NCBI GenBank assembly: GCA_019114385.1
Contig: DXFP01000036.1
Span: forward strand, 1-64,000
DNA: 64,000 bases
Source of the DNA: Candidatus Ligilactobacillus excrementigallinarum
GTDB lineage: Bacteria; Bacillota; Bacilli; Lactobacillales; Lactobacillaceae
Reading direction: 5' to 3'
In this document: positions 19,607-29,802 of the stretch, piece by piece
Numbering within the stretch: position 1 is the stretch's first letter
Layout: every line of letters begins with the position of its first letter
Position numbers and translations under genes: made by a program
Notes under the pieces: model-generated
The model's database searches: none
What the model was told of the DNA's origin: nothing
The model's input: only the letters and a program-made list of their open reading frames with translations

Positions 19607-21964
19607 CTACCATTTCCATTCCAACACTTCTGGCAAATCACGGCCCGTATCACGAATGTATTGATTGTGTTTAGCAATCATTGCATCCATTTCAGCCATA
19701 ATTGAGCCATATTGTGAAGGATTTGGCAAACTAGCCACTGCATCCTTAACTAAATCGAACCGGTCCAATTGGTTCAAGACCCGCATGTCAAATGGAGTCG
19801 TAATATCTCCATTTTCACGATAGCCGTGGAAGCGTACATTATGATTATGCCGGTCATAGAAAATGTCGCGCAATAAACCTTCAAAACCGTGGAAGGCAAA
19901 GATTACTGGTTTATCCTTAGTAAAGTACATGTCAAATTCTTCATCGCTTAATCCGCGTGGGTTCCGCTTTGGACTTTCCAATTTCAGTAAATCAACTACA
20001 TTGATAAACCGAATTTTCAAATTTGGTAATTTTTGTTTCAAAATTGAAATCGCAGCTAAGCATTCCAAGTTTGGTTCAGTTCCTGCTGCTGCAAAAACAA
20101 TATCTGGTTCTTGATCTTGGTCAGTTGAGGCCCAATCAATAATCTTCAATCCTTTATCGACTAATTCCTTAGCTTCTTCAGGTGAGTAGAATTGCTGCCG
20201 TGGATGCTTTGATGAAACAACATAGTTAATTTTATCGCGGTCATTTAAAATCTTATCAAAGACAGCTAATAATGTATTGGCATCTGCTGGCAAATATTCC
20301 CGAATATATTCTGGCTTCTTATCAGCTAATAAACCTAGTGCACCTGGGTCTTGGTGAGTATAACCATTGTGATCTTGTTGAAAGACTGTTGAGGTTGCCA
20401 TTACGTTCAATGAAGGTACTGACGTTCTCCATGGTTGTTCCTTGGCTTTTCTTAACCACTTGAAGTGTTGTGTCAACATTGAGTCAATTACCCGCAAAAA
20501 TGCTTCATAACTTTGGAAGAAACCATGCCGGCCAGTAAGAACATATCCTTCTAAGAATCCTTCTGCTTGGTGTTCTGACAATTGAGAATCAATTACTCGA
20601 CCTGCAGGAGCCACAAATTCATCATTTGGTTTATGAATTGGTTCAATCCATTGACGTTCTGTAGCTTCAAATACTGGGGCGAACCGATCAGACATGACTT
20701 CGTCTGGGCCAAACATTCTGAAGTTGCGGTTCTTCGCATTCATTTTAATTACATCTTTTAAATATTCCCCTAAAACGCGGTTATCTTGGGCAGTAACTCC
20801 GCCGCGTGTACTTGTGTCAACTGCATAGTCACGAAAATCTGGCAAGATTAGGTCCCGAATTAACTTACCAGGATTTGTGTGTTCATTCATCGCCATCCGA
20901 TGACTGCCTTTTGGCAAAATTTCAGCAATTTCAGCTTTTAATTTACCTTCGTCATCAAACAATTCTTCTGGATGATAACTCTTTAACCATGCAACTAATT
21001 GATCTGCATGTTCCATGTGGTCTTCATCAATTGGTAATGGAACTTGATGTGCTCTAAATGAACCTTCAATCGGCTTGCCATCCCATTCTTTAGGCCCTGT
21101 CCAACCCTTAGGAGAACGCAAAACAATCATTGGCCATTGTGGCAATGTTGGATCATTATTTTCACGAGCATGCTTTTGAATTTGTTGAATATCTTCAATT
21201 GCTTCATCCATCACTTTTGCCATTGCGACATGCATCTTCTTTGGATCGTCGCCTTCAACAAAGTATGGCTTCCAACCCATTCCTTCAAAGTACTTTTGCA
21301 AGGTTTCATCACTTTCACGTGATAAAATTGTTGGATTAGAAATCTTGTAACCATTCAAATTCAAAATTGGCAATACTGCTCCATCATTAATTGGATTAAT
21401 AAACTTATTGGATTGCCATGATGTAGCTAGTGGACCGGTTTCGGCTTCACCATCGCCAACCACAACTGCAGCAATTAAATCTGGATTATCTAAGATTGCC
21501 CCTGTCGCATGTGAAATTGAATATCCTAATTCTCCGCCTTCATGAATTGATCCTGGAGTTTCAGGAGCAGCATGTGAAGCCACTCCGCCAGGAAATGAAA
21601 ATTGTTTAAATAAGCGCTTCATTCCTTCTTCATCTTGGCTAATACGTGGATAAATTTCAGAATAACTGCCATCTAAATATGAGTTAGAAACCATTACTTG
21701 GCCACCATGTCCAGGGCCTTCGACATAGAACATATTTAAATTGTATTTCGTAATTACCCGATTCAAATGAGCATAAATAAAGTTTTGTCCGGCAATCGTT
21801 CCCCAATGACCAATCGGACGAGCTTTTACATCGCTTGCTTTTAATTCTCTTCTTAACAATGGATTATCTTTTAAATATAATTGACCAATCGAAACATAGT
21901 TGGCTGCCCGCCAGTATGCATCCAATTTTGCTAAATATTCTGGTGATGAATAATCTTGTGTCAT
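19607..21964 (-). CDS. xpkA: Xylulose-5-phosphate/fructose-6-phosphate phosphoketolase
   Basis: [35 protein letters not shown]; start [23 protein letters not shown]. Confidence 0.97.
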   Translation of the reverse strand: MTQDYSSPEYLAKLDAYWRAANYVSIGQLYLKDNPLLRRELKASDVKARPIGHWGTIAGQNFIYAHLNRVITKYNLNMFYVEGPGHGGQVMVSNSYLDGSYSEIYPRISQDEEGMKRLFKQFSFPGGVASHAAPETPGSIHEGGELGYSISHATGAILDNPDLIAAVVVGDGEAETGPLATSWQSNKFINPINDGAVLPILNLNGYKISNPTILSRESDETLQKYFEGMGWKPYFVEGDDPKKMHVAMAKVMDEAIEDIQQIQKHARENNDPTLPQWPMIVLRSPKGWTGPKEWDGKPIEGSFRAHQVPLPIDEDHMEHADQLVAWLKSYHPEELFDDEGKLKAEIAEILPKGSHRMAMNEHTNPGKLIRDLILPDFRDYAVDTSTRGGVTAQDNRVLGEYLKDVIKMNAKNRNFRMFGPDEVMSDRFAPVFEATERQWIEPIHKPNDEFVAPAGRVIDSQLSEHQAEGFLEGYVLTGRHGFFQSYEAFLRVIDSMLTQHFKWLRKAKEQPWRTSVPSLNVMATSTVFQQDHNGYTHQDPGALGLLADKKPEYIREYLPADANTLLAVFDKILNDRDKINYVVSSKHPRQQFYSPEEAKELVDKGLKIIDWASTDQDQEPDIVFAAAGTEPNLECLAAISILKQKLPNLKIRFINVVDLLKLESPKRNPRGLSDEEFDMYFTKDKPVIFAFHGFEGLLRDIFYDRHNHNVRFHGYRENGDITTPFDMRVLNQLDRFDLVKDAVASLPNPSQYGSIMAEMDAMIAKHNQYIRDTGRDLPEVLEWKW

Positions 21965-22078
21965 CTGCTTTTCCTCCCTTGAAACTGCTTTCATTATTAA
22001 CTACAATATCATCATAACTTGAAAATGATTATGGGTCAACCTTTATTTTTAATGGTACGGACCAAAACAGATTTTATA

Positions 22079-22115
22079 AAAAAGAAGGTATGACCACGTC
22101 ATAACCTTCTAATCG
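22079..22115 (-). terminator. Terminator downstream of ackA
   Basis: AGAAGGTtATGACgtgGTCATACCTTCT followed by TTTTTT on the minus strand. Confidence 0.75.
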
Positions 22116-22192
22116 AGTTTGTATGCTTTGTAGTTGAGCTGTGACCTAACTTACGTATCCCCCGTAGTTGAGATACGAGCTGCCAAGCATCC

Positions 22193-23380
22193 TTATTTTA
22201 ATTTCTCAACATCTCTAGCAATCATCAATTCTTCATCAGTCGGAATCCGCAACACCTTAATCTTAGAATCATCCGTTGAAATCAAGCCATCAGCGTTTGC
22301 ATCATTCCGTTGATCATCAATTTCCATTCCCATGAAACTTAGACGATCAATAATTCGTTTCCGAATTGCACTTTCATTTTCACCAATTCCGGCCGTAAAG
22401 ACGATTCCATCTAAACCGCCCATTTCAGCATAGTATTGACCAACGTAGCGCACAATATTCTTTACGAATAACTTGATTGCCAATGCACTGCGCTTATCAC
22501 CGTCTTTTTCAGCAGCTTGCAAGTCGCGCATATCCAATGAACGCCCTGAAACGCCCAACAAGCCTGACTTCTTATTCAATGTGTCTAAAACAGCATCCAC
22601 GTCAGTAGTTCCCATTTTCTTCATTACATAGGCTACCAATGAAAAATCCACATCACCTGACCGAGTTCCCATTGTAATCCCTGTCAGTGGAGTGAAACCC
22701 ATTGATGTATCAAATGACTTGCCATCCTTAATTGCACACATTGAAGAGCCTGCACCTAAGTGACATGTAATCAATTTTAAGTCTTCAAGCGGTTTACCTA
22801 AGTATTCAGCTGCACGTTCTGCCACATATTGATGACTTGTTCCGTGAGCACCATAACGCCGCACACCATATTTTTCATACCATTCATAAGGTGTACTGTA
22901 CATGTAATTTTCTTCAGTTAATGTTTGGTGGAAAGCTGTATCAAATACTGCTACAGACAAAGCATTTGGTAACAACTTTTTAAATTCTGTGATTCCAATC
23001 AAGTTATTTGGATTATGCAATGGTGCAAAATCTGCTAATTCATCAATTTTTTGAATCACATCATCATCGATAACTACTGAGCGATCGAAATATTCGCCCC
23101 CAGCAACTACTCGATGACCTACACCAGTAATCTCTTCAAAATCTTTAACAATTACTAACTCCTTCAACAATTTCAACATTTCTTGAATTGCAGTTCCGTG
23201 ATCTGGCAATGGTTTTTCTTCGGTATAAACTTGACCATCACCATACTTGATGATGATTTTTGAACCGTCAAATCCAATACGTTCCAAGACACCTTTTGCA
23301 ATTTCTTTTTCTTCAGGCATTTCATACAATTTAAACTTTAATGTTGAACTGCCTGAATTAATGACTAATGTTTTTTCCAA
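22193..23380 (-). CDS. ackA: Acetate kinase (copy 1)
   Basis: LVINSGSSTLKFKLYE, DTAFHQT, GVRRYGAHGTSHQYVA. Confidence 0.96.
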   Translation of the reverse strand: MEKTLVINSGSSTLKFKLYEMPEEKEIAKGVLERIGFDGSKIIIKYGDGQVYTEEKPLPDHGTAIQEMLKLLKELVIVKDFEEITGVGHRVVAGGEYFDRSVVIDDDVIQKIDELADFAPLHNPNNLIGITEFKKLLPNALSVAVFDTAFHQTLTEENYMYSTPYEWYEKYGVRRYGAHGTSHQYVAERAAEYLGKPLEDLKLITCHLGAGSSMCAIKDGKSFDTSMGFTPLTGITMGTRSGDVDFSLVAYVMKKMGTTDVDAVLDTLNKKSGLLGVSGRSLDMRDLQAAEKDGDKRSALAIKLFVKNIVRYVGQYYAEMGGLDGIVFTAGIGENESAIRKRIIDRLSFMGMEIDDQRNDANADGLISTDDSKIKVLRIPTDEELMIARDVEKLK

Positions 23381-23515
23381 TTGACTTCTCCCTTAAATTA
23401 ACAATTCTACAAAGAAAATAACATTAAAAAGTAGCCATTGCAAGTAAAACTTGTTTAATTATGAAATTTTTTGAGTTTGATTTTATATTAATCATTAAAG
23501 CTAAATATTTTATAA

Positions 23516-24718
23516 TTAATGTTCTGATTTTGCCTTTAATTTTTCTACCTCACGTGCAATCATTAATTCCTCATTTGTCGCAATCCGCAACACCTTAACA
23601 GGAGAATCTGGCATTGAAATTATTCCTTCTTTGTTTTGCAGATTAGCTTGTTCATCTAATTTTATTCCCGCAAAATGCAGCCGTTCACATACTCTTTGGC
23701 GAATTTCATCAGAATTTTCTCCAATTCCCGCTGTAAAGACAATTCCATCTAGGCCGCCCATTTCAAAAGTATATTGACCTAAGTACCGCACAATATTTCT
23801 AATAAAAATTTTTACTGCCAAATGTGCCCGTTGATTGTCCTGTTTTTCCGCTTGTAATACATCCCGCATATCTGGTGACACCCCAGAAATACCTAACAAA
23901 CCGGATTTTTTATTTAAAATGGCCGTCATTTCATCCGGATCAGTGATTTTTTCTTGTTTCATAACATAATCTATAAGCGAAACATCTACATCACCAGCAC
24001 GCGAAGCCATTGTTAATCCAGTTAACGGCGTAAAGCCCATTGACGTATCAAAAGATTTGCCGTCTTTAATCGCACACATCGAAGCACCTGCTCCCAAGTG
24101 ACACGTAATCAATTTAAGTTGCGCTAACGGTTTATCAAAATACTCTGCCGCTTTTTGTGCTACATAATGATGACTGGTTCCATGTGCTCCATATCTCCGA
24201 GCACCGTATTTTTCATACCATTCAAATGGAACACTGTAAATATAATTTTCTTCCGGTAAAGTTTGATGAAAAGCTGTATCAAACACAGCCACTGCAACTG
24301 CATTTGGTAATATGCGCTTAAATTCTCGAATTCCAATTAAGTTATTTGGATTATGCAGTGGTGCAATTGCTGACAATTTATCGATTTTTTGCATTACATC
24401 TTCATTAATAATTACTGACTTATTAAATTCTTCCCCACCGGCAACTACGCGATGCCCAACTCCAGTAATTTCATGATAATCTGTAATAATCGCTAATTTT
24501 TTCAATAAATGCAATAATTCGTGAATTGCAGCTGCATGATCTGGAAATGGCTTTTCTGCTTTAAATTCTTGTTGCTGTCCATATTTAATTTTCACTCTTG
24601 AATTTGGTAAACCAATACACTCTAAAATTCCGCGTGCCAAGCATTTTTCAGCCGGCATCTCATATAATTTAAATTTAACAGTTGAACTGCCTGAATTGAT
24701 AACTAGTGTTTTTGCCAT
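23516..24718 (-). CDS. ackA: Acetate kinase (copy 2)
   Basis: LVINSGSSTVKFKLYE, same motifs; tandem paralogue. Confidence 0.96.
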   Translation of the reverse strand: MAKTLVINSGSSTVKFKLYEMPAEKCLARGILECIGLPNSRVKIKYGQQQEFKAEKPFPDHAAAIHELLHLLKKLAIITDYHEITGVGHRVVAGGEEFNKSVIINEDVMQKIDKLSAIAPLHNPNNLIGIREFKRILPNAVAVAVFDTAFHQTLPEENYIYSVPFEWYEKYGARRYGAHGTSHHYVAQKAAEYFDKPLAQLKLITCHLGAGASMCAIKDGKSFDTSMGFTPLTGLTMASRAGDVDVSLIDYVMKQEKITDPDEMTAILNKKSGLLGISGVSPDMRDVLQAEKQDNQRAHLAVKIFIRNIVRYLGQYTFEMGGLDGIVFTAGIGENSDEIRQRVCERLHFAGIKLDEQANLQNKEGIISMPDSPVKVLRIATNEELMIAREVEKLKAKSEH

Positions 24719-24745
24719 AATTTTCGTCCCCTTTGCTTCCTTTTA

Positions 24746-24760
24746 TTGTAAACGATTACA
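24746..24760 (-). promoter_or_regulatory. Candidate cre (CcpA) site upstream of ackA copy 2
   Basis: TTGTAAACGATTACA matches WTGNAANCGNWNNCW at every defined position. Confidence 0.7.
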
Positions 24761-24873
24761 TATATTATATCTCAAAAATTTTGACTATGTAATGCTGACC
24801 TTCACTGTTACAAATTTGAATACAAAAAAACAGCAACACCGCACATACGATGTTGCTGTTATAAGCTTTGCAA

Positions 24874-25722
24874 CTACTTTCTCTTGCTCTTGTATGCTTT
24901 ACGCTTAGCTTTTTCTAAACGTTTTTTCCGTGCTTTTTCAGCTGCAGCTTTTTCTTCGCGTTCACGCCGAATCTTAAATGGATTTTGCAATAACAATGTT
25001 TGTCCTACAGAAAAGGCGTTAGTTACCACCCAGTACAAGGCTAACGCTGATGGTAAATTGATGGCAATAAATCCTGTCATAATTGGCATGAAGTACAGCA
25101 TCATATTATTCATCATGTTATTTGTACCTTCTGGCTGACTCATCATTGATAATTTTGAAGTTGCGAAGGTAAAAAGTGCTGCCAAAATCGGCATGATGTA
25201 GTAAGGGTCTTTCTCCCCTAAGTGCATCCACAAGAAATCGCCATTCTTTAAAATTGGTGAACGCCAAATTGCTTGATATAAAGCAATCAAAATTGGCATT
25301 TGAATTAACATTGGCAAGCATCCAGCCATTGGGTTAATCCCTGCTTCTGCATAAAGTTTTTGTTGTTCTTCACTCAACTTTTGCATTGATTCTGGATCTT
25401 TGCCTGGATATTTCTTTTGTAATTCCATCAATTTTGGTTGAATTTCTTGCGTCTTCCGCATACTCTTCATTTGATAGAACATCAAAGGCAAGATGATAAT
25501 TCTGACAATAATTGTAAAGACCACGATTCCCCAACCATAGTTATGGCCAAAGAAATTACTTAACCACTTAATGGCGCAGACGAAGTTCCAAATAATGTAA
25601 TGATCCCAAAAACCTGTACTGTGTGAGGTAATTGGAGCATTACTTGTACATCCGCCTAAAAGGACAGCCAATGACAAGGCAGAAAGAATCGCTAAATTTC
25701 TTTTAGTACGTCGTTTTTTCAT
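24874..25722 (-). CDS. yidC: Membrane protein insertase YidC/OxaA
   Basis: Lipobox LAVLLGGC; GWGIVVFTIIVRIIILPLMFYQ; CLPMLIQMPILIALYQAI. Confidence 0.96.
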   Translation of the reverse strand: MKKRRTKRNLAILSALSLAVLLGGCTSNAPITSHSTGFWDHYIIWNFVCAIKWLSNFFGHNYGWGIVVFTIIVRIIILPLMFYQMKSMRKTQEIQPKLMELQKKYPGKDPESMQKLSEEQQKLYAEAGINPMAGCLPMLIQMPILIALYQAIWRSPILKNGDFLWMHLGEKDPYYIMPILAALFTFATSKLSMMSQPEGTNNMMNNMMLYFMPIMTGFIAINLPSALALYWVVTNAFSVGQTLLLQNPFKIRREREEKAAAEKARKKRLEKAKRKAYKSKRK

Positions 25723-25737
25723 TAGTTATGCAATTCC

Positions 25738-26097
25738 TCACTTTTCCGTTTTATCGTTTGCAGGCAAGACTTTCGCCAAACGCAATGCGTGACTTAAGTG
25801 CTTTTTTACTTCTGCCATCGACATCCATGCTACTGTTGGACGTGCAATTACCAAAAAATCGCAATCTTGTTTCAATTGCGGCTTCAAATCGGTTAAAGTT
25901 TGGCGAATCCGCCGCTTTACCCAATTTCGTGCAACTGCATTGCCCACCTTTTTACCTACTGAAATTCCGACCCGAAAATGAACTTGGTCCGGTTTTTCCA
26001 ACATGTAAACTACAAATTGTCGATTAGCAACTGACTTGCCCTGCTTGAAAACCGTTTGGAATTCTGCTTCTTTTTTGACGCGGTATGATTTTCTCAT
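25738..26097 (-). CDS. rnpA: Ribonuclease P protein component
   Basis: [20 protein letters not shown] signature. Confidence 0.97.
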   Translation of the reverse strand: MRKSYRVKKEAEFQTVFKQGKSVANRQFVVYMLEKPDQVHFRVGISVGKKVGNAVARNWVKRRIRQTLTDLKPQLKQDCDFLVIARPTVAWMSMAEVKKHLSHALRLAKVLPANDKTEK

Positions 26098-26142
26098 TGT
26101 CGATCTCCCAAAATGGACTTATCACTTGTTCTAGATAAGAAA

Positions 26143-26170
26143 AAAAGACCACTGACGGTCCAGTGATCTA
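26143..26170 (-). terminator. Hairpin/terminator between rpmH and rnpA
   Basis: Minus strand: GATCACTGgaccgtCAGTGGTC followed by TTTTTTTCTT; the stem starts at the rpmH stop codon. Confidence 0.7.
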
Positions 26171-26302
26171 TGCAGACAATACTTTTCTACCTTTACGGCG
26201 TCTACGTGCTAACACATTCCGACCGTTCTTTGTACTCATACGCTTACGGAAACCATGTACGCGTTGACGGTGACGTTTCTTAGGTTGGTAAGTTCTCTTC
26301 AT
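26168..26302 (-). CDS. rpmH: 50S ribosomal protein L34
   Basis: [44 protein letters not shown] (44 aa, absent from the ORF track because of its size). Confidence 0.98.
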   Translation of the reverse strand: MKRTYQPKKRHRQRVHGFRKRMSTKNGRNVLARRRRKGRKVLSA

Positions 26303-26524
26303 CGAATAACACCTCCTCAAATTAAAATTTAATTCATTGATTTTTCAGTATCAATATTCAAGTCAAAACAGACTTACTTTGTAAGTTTAACATACAAGCG
26401 GCTAAATGAAAAGTTATTTTTCAGTTTAATCATTGCTTTTTACCAAAAAAACAGCAGGATTTTATTCACATTTTAATAAAATTTATCAGCAATTTAAAAA
26501 AATAATTGTGAATTGCATTTTGCA

Positions 26525-26765
26525 TAATCCACAGGCTTTTTTACAGAGATATCCACAACTAACACTATGTTAATTTTATTTTTGTGAATTTAAGTTAATT
26601 TTGTGGAAAACTCTCATAACCTTTGATAAATCAACGAATATTTTTTTGGTTTCATTGTGCATAATTCAATTTAAAATGGATATATCCACAGAAAATATTT
26701 GCTTGTGGATATTTAAAATCACCCTTGTGTTTTCTTTAAAAAACTTTTTTCACAGCTGTGGAAAA
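26525..26765. other. oriC: oriC, upstream DnaA-box cluster
   Basis: TAATCCACA 26525, ATATCCACA 26549, TGTGGAAAA 26602, ATATCCACA 26682, TGTGGATAT 26704, TGTGGAAAA 26757. Confidence 0.85.
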
Positions 26766-26822
26766 CTATTTTTTTTAATGCTACAATGGAGCTATAAATT
26801 TTTTATAAAGGAGGAGCAATTT

Positions 26823-28202
26823 GTGCTTGATCCAGAACTTGAATCATTATGGAAAATTGTATCAGATGGTTTGCATGAATCTTACCAAGAAATTCCATTT
26901 AACACTTGGATAAAACCAGCTGAACCAGTTGAATTCTCTAATGATACTTTAGTTATTAATGTTCCATTCAAGTTGATTAAAGATTATTGGGATCGAACTG
27001 TCAGCCCTCAAATCAGTACTTTATTGGAACCTGCAATCGGCCGCAAAATCAAAGTTATCGTCCGCATTAAGGGTGAAGAGAAACCAACTACTACTGTCGA
27101 AGAACCAACAAAGGATGAAGCTGATTTAATTGAAGGACAAGTCGTACCTGAAACAACTAAAAGCAGTCCATTTGCTCAAAATAACCAATTAAATCCTAAC
27201 TATACTTTTGAAAAATTTGTTGTCGGCAATGGTAACCAAATGGCACATGCAGCCGCACTTGCAGTTGCTGAAAATCCCGGCCAAATCTATAATCCGCTAT
27301 TTATTTATGGAGGTGCCGGATTAGGAAAAACGCACTTGATGCAAGCAATCGGAAATTCGATTTTAGATCGTAATCCTAATATGAAGATTAAATATGTATC
27401 AAGTGAATCCTTTATGAACGACTATATTAGTTCACTGCAACTTAAAAACCAGGCTGTTTTTCGCACCGAATACCGCAACGTTGACTTATTATTAGTTGAT
27501 GATATCCAATTTTTAGCTGATAAAGTCGGAACTCAGGAAGAATTTTTCAATACTTTCGAAACATTATTCCGCAATAATCGGCAAATTGTCTTAACAGCTG
27601 ATCGATTGCCTAATGAAATTCAAAATTTGCAAAAGCGGTTGGTTACGCGGTTTAAGATGGGATTACCTGTTGACATTACTCCGCCAGATTTTGAAACTCG
27701 AATTGCAATTTTACGTGAAAAATCACAGTCACTCGGCTTAGATTTACCAAACGAAGCGCTAAATTATATTTCTGGTCACTTTGATTCCAGTGTCCGTGAT
27801 CTGGAAGGCGCATTATCTCGTATTAAAGTTTATACTTCAATGACTGATGGACCAATTACTACTAGTATGGTTGCTGAAGCATTGCGTGGCTTAATTGATC
27901 AAAAAACTGAACGGACCGTTACTATCAGCTTGATTCAAAACAAAGTTGCGAAATACTATAACGTAACTGTCCCTGATTTGAAAGGTAAAAAGCGCGTCAA
28001 AACAATTGTTAAACCGCGTCAAATTGCAATGTATCTCAGTCGTGAGTTAACAAATGCTTCTTTACCAAAAATTGGACAAGAATTTGGCGGCAAAGATCAT
28101 ACAACGGTCATTCACGCACACGAAAAAATTAGTAAGGAATTATTTAGAAATAAAGAGCTGCAAAAACAGATTAATGATTTAAAGGAAGAGTTGCAAATTT
28201 AG
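26823..28202 (+). CDS. dnaA: Chromosomal replication initiator protein DnaA
   Basis: GTG start after ggaggagcaattt: (M)LDPELESLWKIVSDGLHESYQEIPFNTWIKP; GGAGLGKTHLM. The 74-residue track extension is translated oriC. Confidence 0.97.
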   Translation: MLDPELESLWKIVSDGLHESYQEIPFNTWIKPAEPVEFSNDTLVINVPFKLIKDYWDRTVSPQISTLLEPAIGRKIKVIVRIKGEEKPTTTVEEPTKDEADLIEGQVVPETTKSSPFAQNNQLNPNYTFEKFVVGNGNQMAHAAALAVAENPGQIYNPLFIYGGAGLGKTHLMQAIGNSILDRNPNMKIKYVSSESFMNDYISSLQLKNQAVFRTEYRNVDLLLVDDIQFLADKVGTQEEFFNTFETLFRNNRQIVLTADRLPNEIQNLQKRLVTRFKMGLPVDITPPDFETRIAILREKSQSLGLDLPNEALNYISGHFDSSVRDLEGALSRIKVYTSMTDGPITTSMVAEALRGLIDQKTERTVTISLIQNKVAKYYNVTVPDLKGKKRVKTIVKPRQIAMYLSRELTNASLPKIGQEFGGKDHTTVIHAHEKISKELFRNKELQKQINDLKEELQI

Positions 28203-28206
28203 TACC

Positions 28207-28340
28207 TGTGAATAACTTTTGATTTATCCCAAAGTTTATCCACAGATTATTCACAATCAAAAACTAGATTTTAACTACTTTCATTAAAGTTTTCCACAGT
28301 TTCAACAACCCCTAATACTAATACTATAATTAATTACTTA
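28207..28340. other. oriC: oriC, dnaA-dnaN DnaA boxes plus unwinding region
   Basis: TGTGAATAA 28207, TTATCCACA 28236, TTATTCACA 28247, TTTTCCACA 28290, then C-rich caacaacccc, DnaA-trio-like ctaatactaatactataatt, and an AT-only tract. Confidence 0.88.
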
Positions 28341-28368
28341 TATATATTAATTAAGGAGTCATCTAATT

Positions 28369-29508
28369 ATGAAATTTACAATCAAAAGAAATGCGTTCAT
28401 TAAAAAAATGAATGATGTACAACGGGCAATTTCTTCAAAAACCGCAATTGAAATTTTAACTGGAATTAAAATTAACGTTACTAATGAAACTTTAACGTTA
28501 ACTGGTAGCGATTCTGATATTTCAATTGAAAATGAAATTAAAGCAGACGATTCTGATTACGAATTATCAGTTGAAGAACCAGGTGCAATTGTTTTACCGG
28601 CACGTTTTTTCAGTGAAATTATTAAAAAATTACCAGAAGATACATTTACTTTAGCTGTTAATGATCGTTTCCAAGCAACAATTACTTCTGGTCAAACTGA
28701 ATATCAAGTAAATGGAGTAAATCCTGAAAATTATCCTCATTTACCAGAAGTTGATTCAAATGAACATCTTAGAATTGCGGCTGATATTTTTAAACAAATT
28801 ATCAATCAAACAGTAATCGCTGTTTCAACTCAAGAAAGCCGGCCATTATTAACTGGAGTACATTTGACAATTAAAGATCAAGAATTGCATGCAGTAGCTA
28901 CAGATTCACACCGGTTAAGCCAACGGAAAATTAAGTTAGATGGGGCTGAAAATGTCAGTTACGATATCATCGTTCCAGGAAAATCATTAATTGAATTATC
29001 CCGGATGATTAGCGATTCAACGGATCAACTTGAAATTCAAATTGCAGAAAATCAAATTTTATTTAATTTTAATGACACTGCGTTTTATTCACGGTTACTT
29101 GAAGGAATGTATCCTGATACAGATCGTTTAATTCCTCAAAGTTCAGAAACAACAGTTGAATTCAATGCGGTTACATTGTTGAGAGCGATTGAACGTGCTT
29201 CATTGCTTTCGCACGAAGGCCGAAATAACGTTGTTAAATTGAGTTTAAATACTGAAACTCAAATAGCAACCTTATCAAGTAACTCACCAGAAGTTGGTAA
29301 CATTGAAGAAGAATTGCAATTTGATAAGTTGGATGGAAATAATATTGAAATTTCATTTAACCCGGATTATATGCGAGCTGCACTACAAGCATTAGGGCAA
29401 TCTGAAGTTCGATTGGCATTAACTTTGCCATTGCGTCCATTCACCTTGACACCAACAGAAGACAGTGAAGACTTTATTCAATTGATTACACCAGTGAGAA
29501 CCTTCTAA
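28369..29508 (+). CDS. dnaN: DNA polymerase III subunit beta
   Basis: 379 aa sliding clamp; C-term QLITPVRTF; follows dnaA. Confidence 0.97.
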   Translation: MKFTIKRNAFIKKMNDVQRAISSKTAIEILTGIKINVTNETLTLTGSDSDISIENEIKADDSDYELSVEEPGAIVLPARFFSEIIKKLPEDTFTLAVNDRFQATITSGQTEYQVNGVNPENYPHLPEVDSNEHLRIAADIFKQIINQTVIAVSTQESRPLLTGVHLTIKDQELHAVATDSHRLSQRKIKLDGAENVSYDIIVPGKSLIELSRMISDSTDQLEIQIAENQILFNFNDTAFYSRLLEGMYPDTDRLIPQSSETTVEFNAVTLLRAIERASLLSHEGRNNVVKLSLNTETQIATLSSNSPEVGNIEEELQFDKLDGNNIEISFNPDYMRAALQALGQSEVRLALTLPLRPFTLTPTEDSEDFIQLITPVRTF

Positions 29509-29520
29509 TTTCACGAATTT

Positions 29521-29665
29521 AGAAGGTGTGACACAGGCATGTTGTAAGGAAAAAAACGAACGAATTACGTAGTATTGATTCGAAGGTTTTTGAATTTACA
29601 GACATGCCTGTTTGTTTTGGAACCCGATTATGCGGATATAGAAATAGAGACTGGACTTAATAATC
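29521..29665 (+). repeat. Dispersed palindromic repeat, copy R7
   Basis: aggtgtgacacaggcatgttgtaaggaaaaaaacgaacgaattacgtagtattgattcgaaggtttttgaatttacagacatgcctgtttgttttggaaccc. Confidence 0.92.
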
Positions 29666-29802
29666 AGAGTTCAAAAACATTTTGTATTTTGAGCAAATAA
29701 TATGACAAGCTGCATGAGATAATTTAAAATTAACGTGGACTTTGTGGAGGTTTTTTTTACAATAAAGCATTGTGCAAAATATATTTTGAAAGGGATGGCG
29801 AA

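Noticed and set aside
21310-21335. CACTTTCACGTGATAAAA as a parS candidate
   Set aside because: Core CACGTG only; flanks do not match, and it is inside xpkA.
26601-26822. 74-residue N-terminal extension of DnaA in the ORF track
   Set aside because: It translates oriC DnaA boxes; GTG at 26823 has a good RBS and gives the conserved DnaA start.
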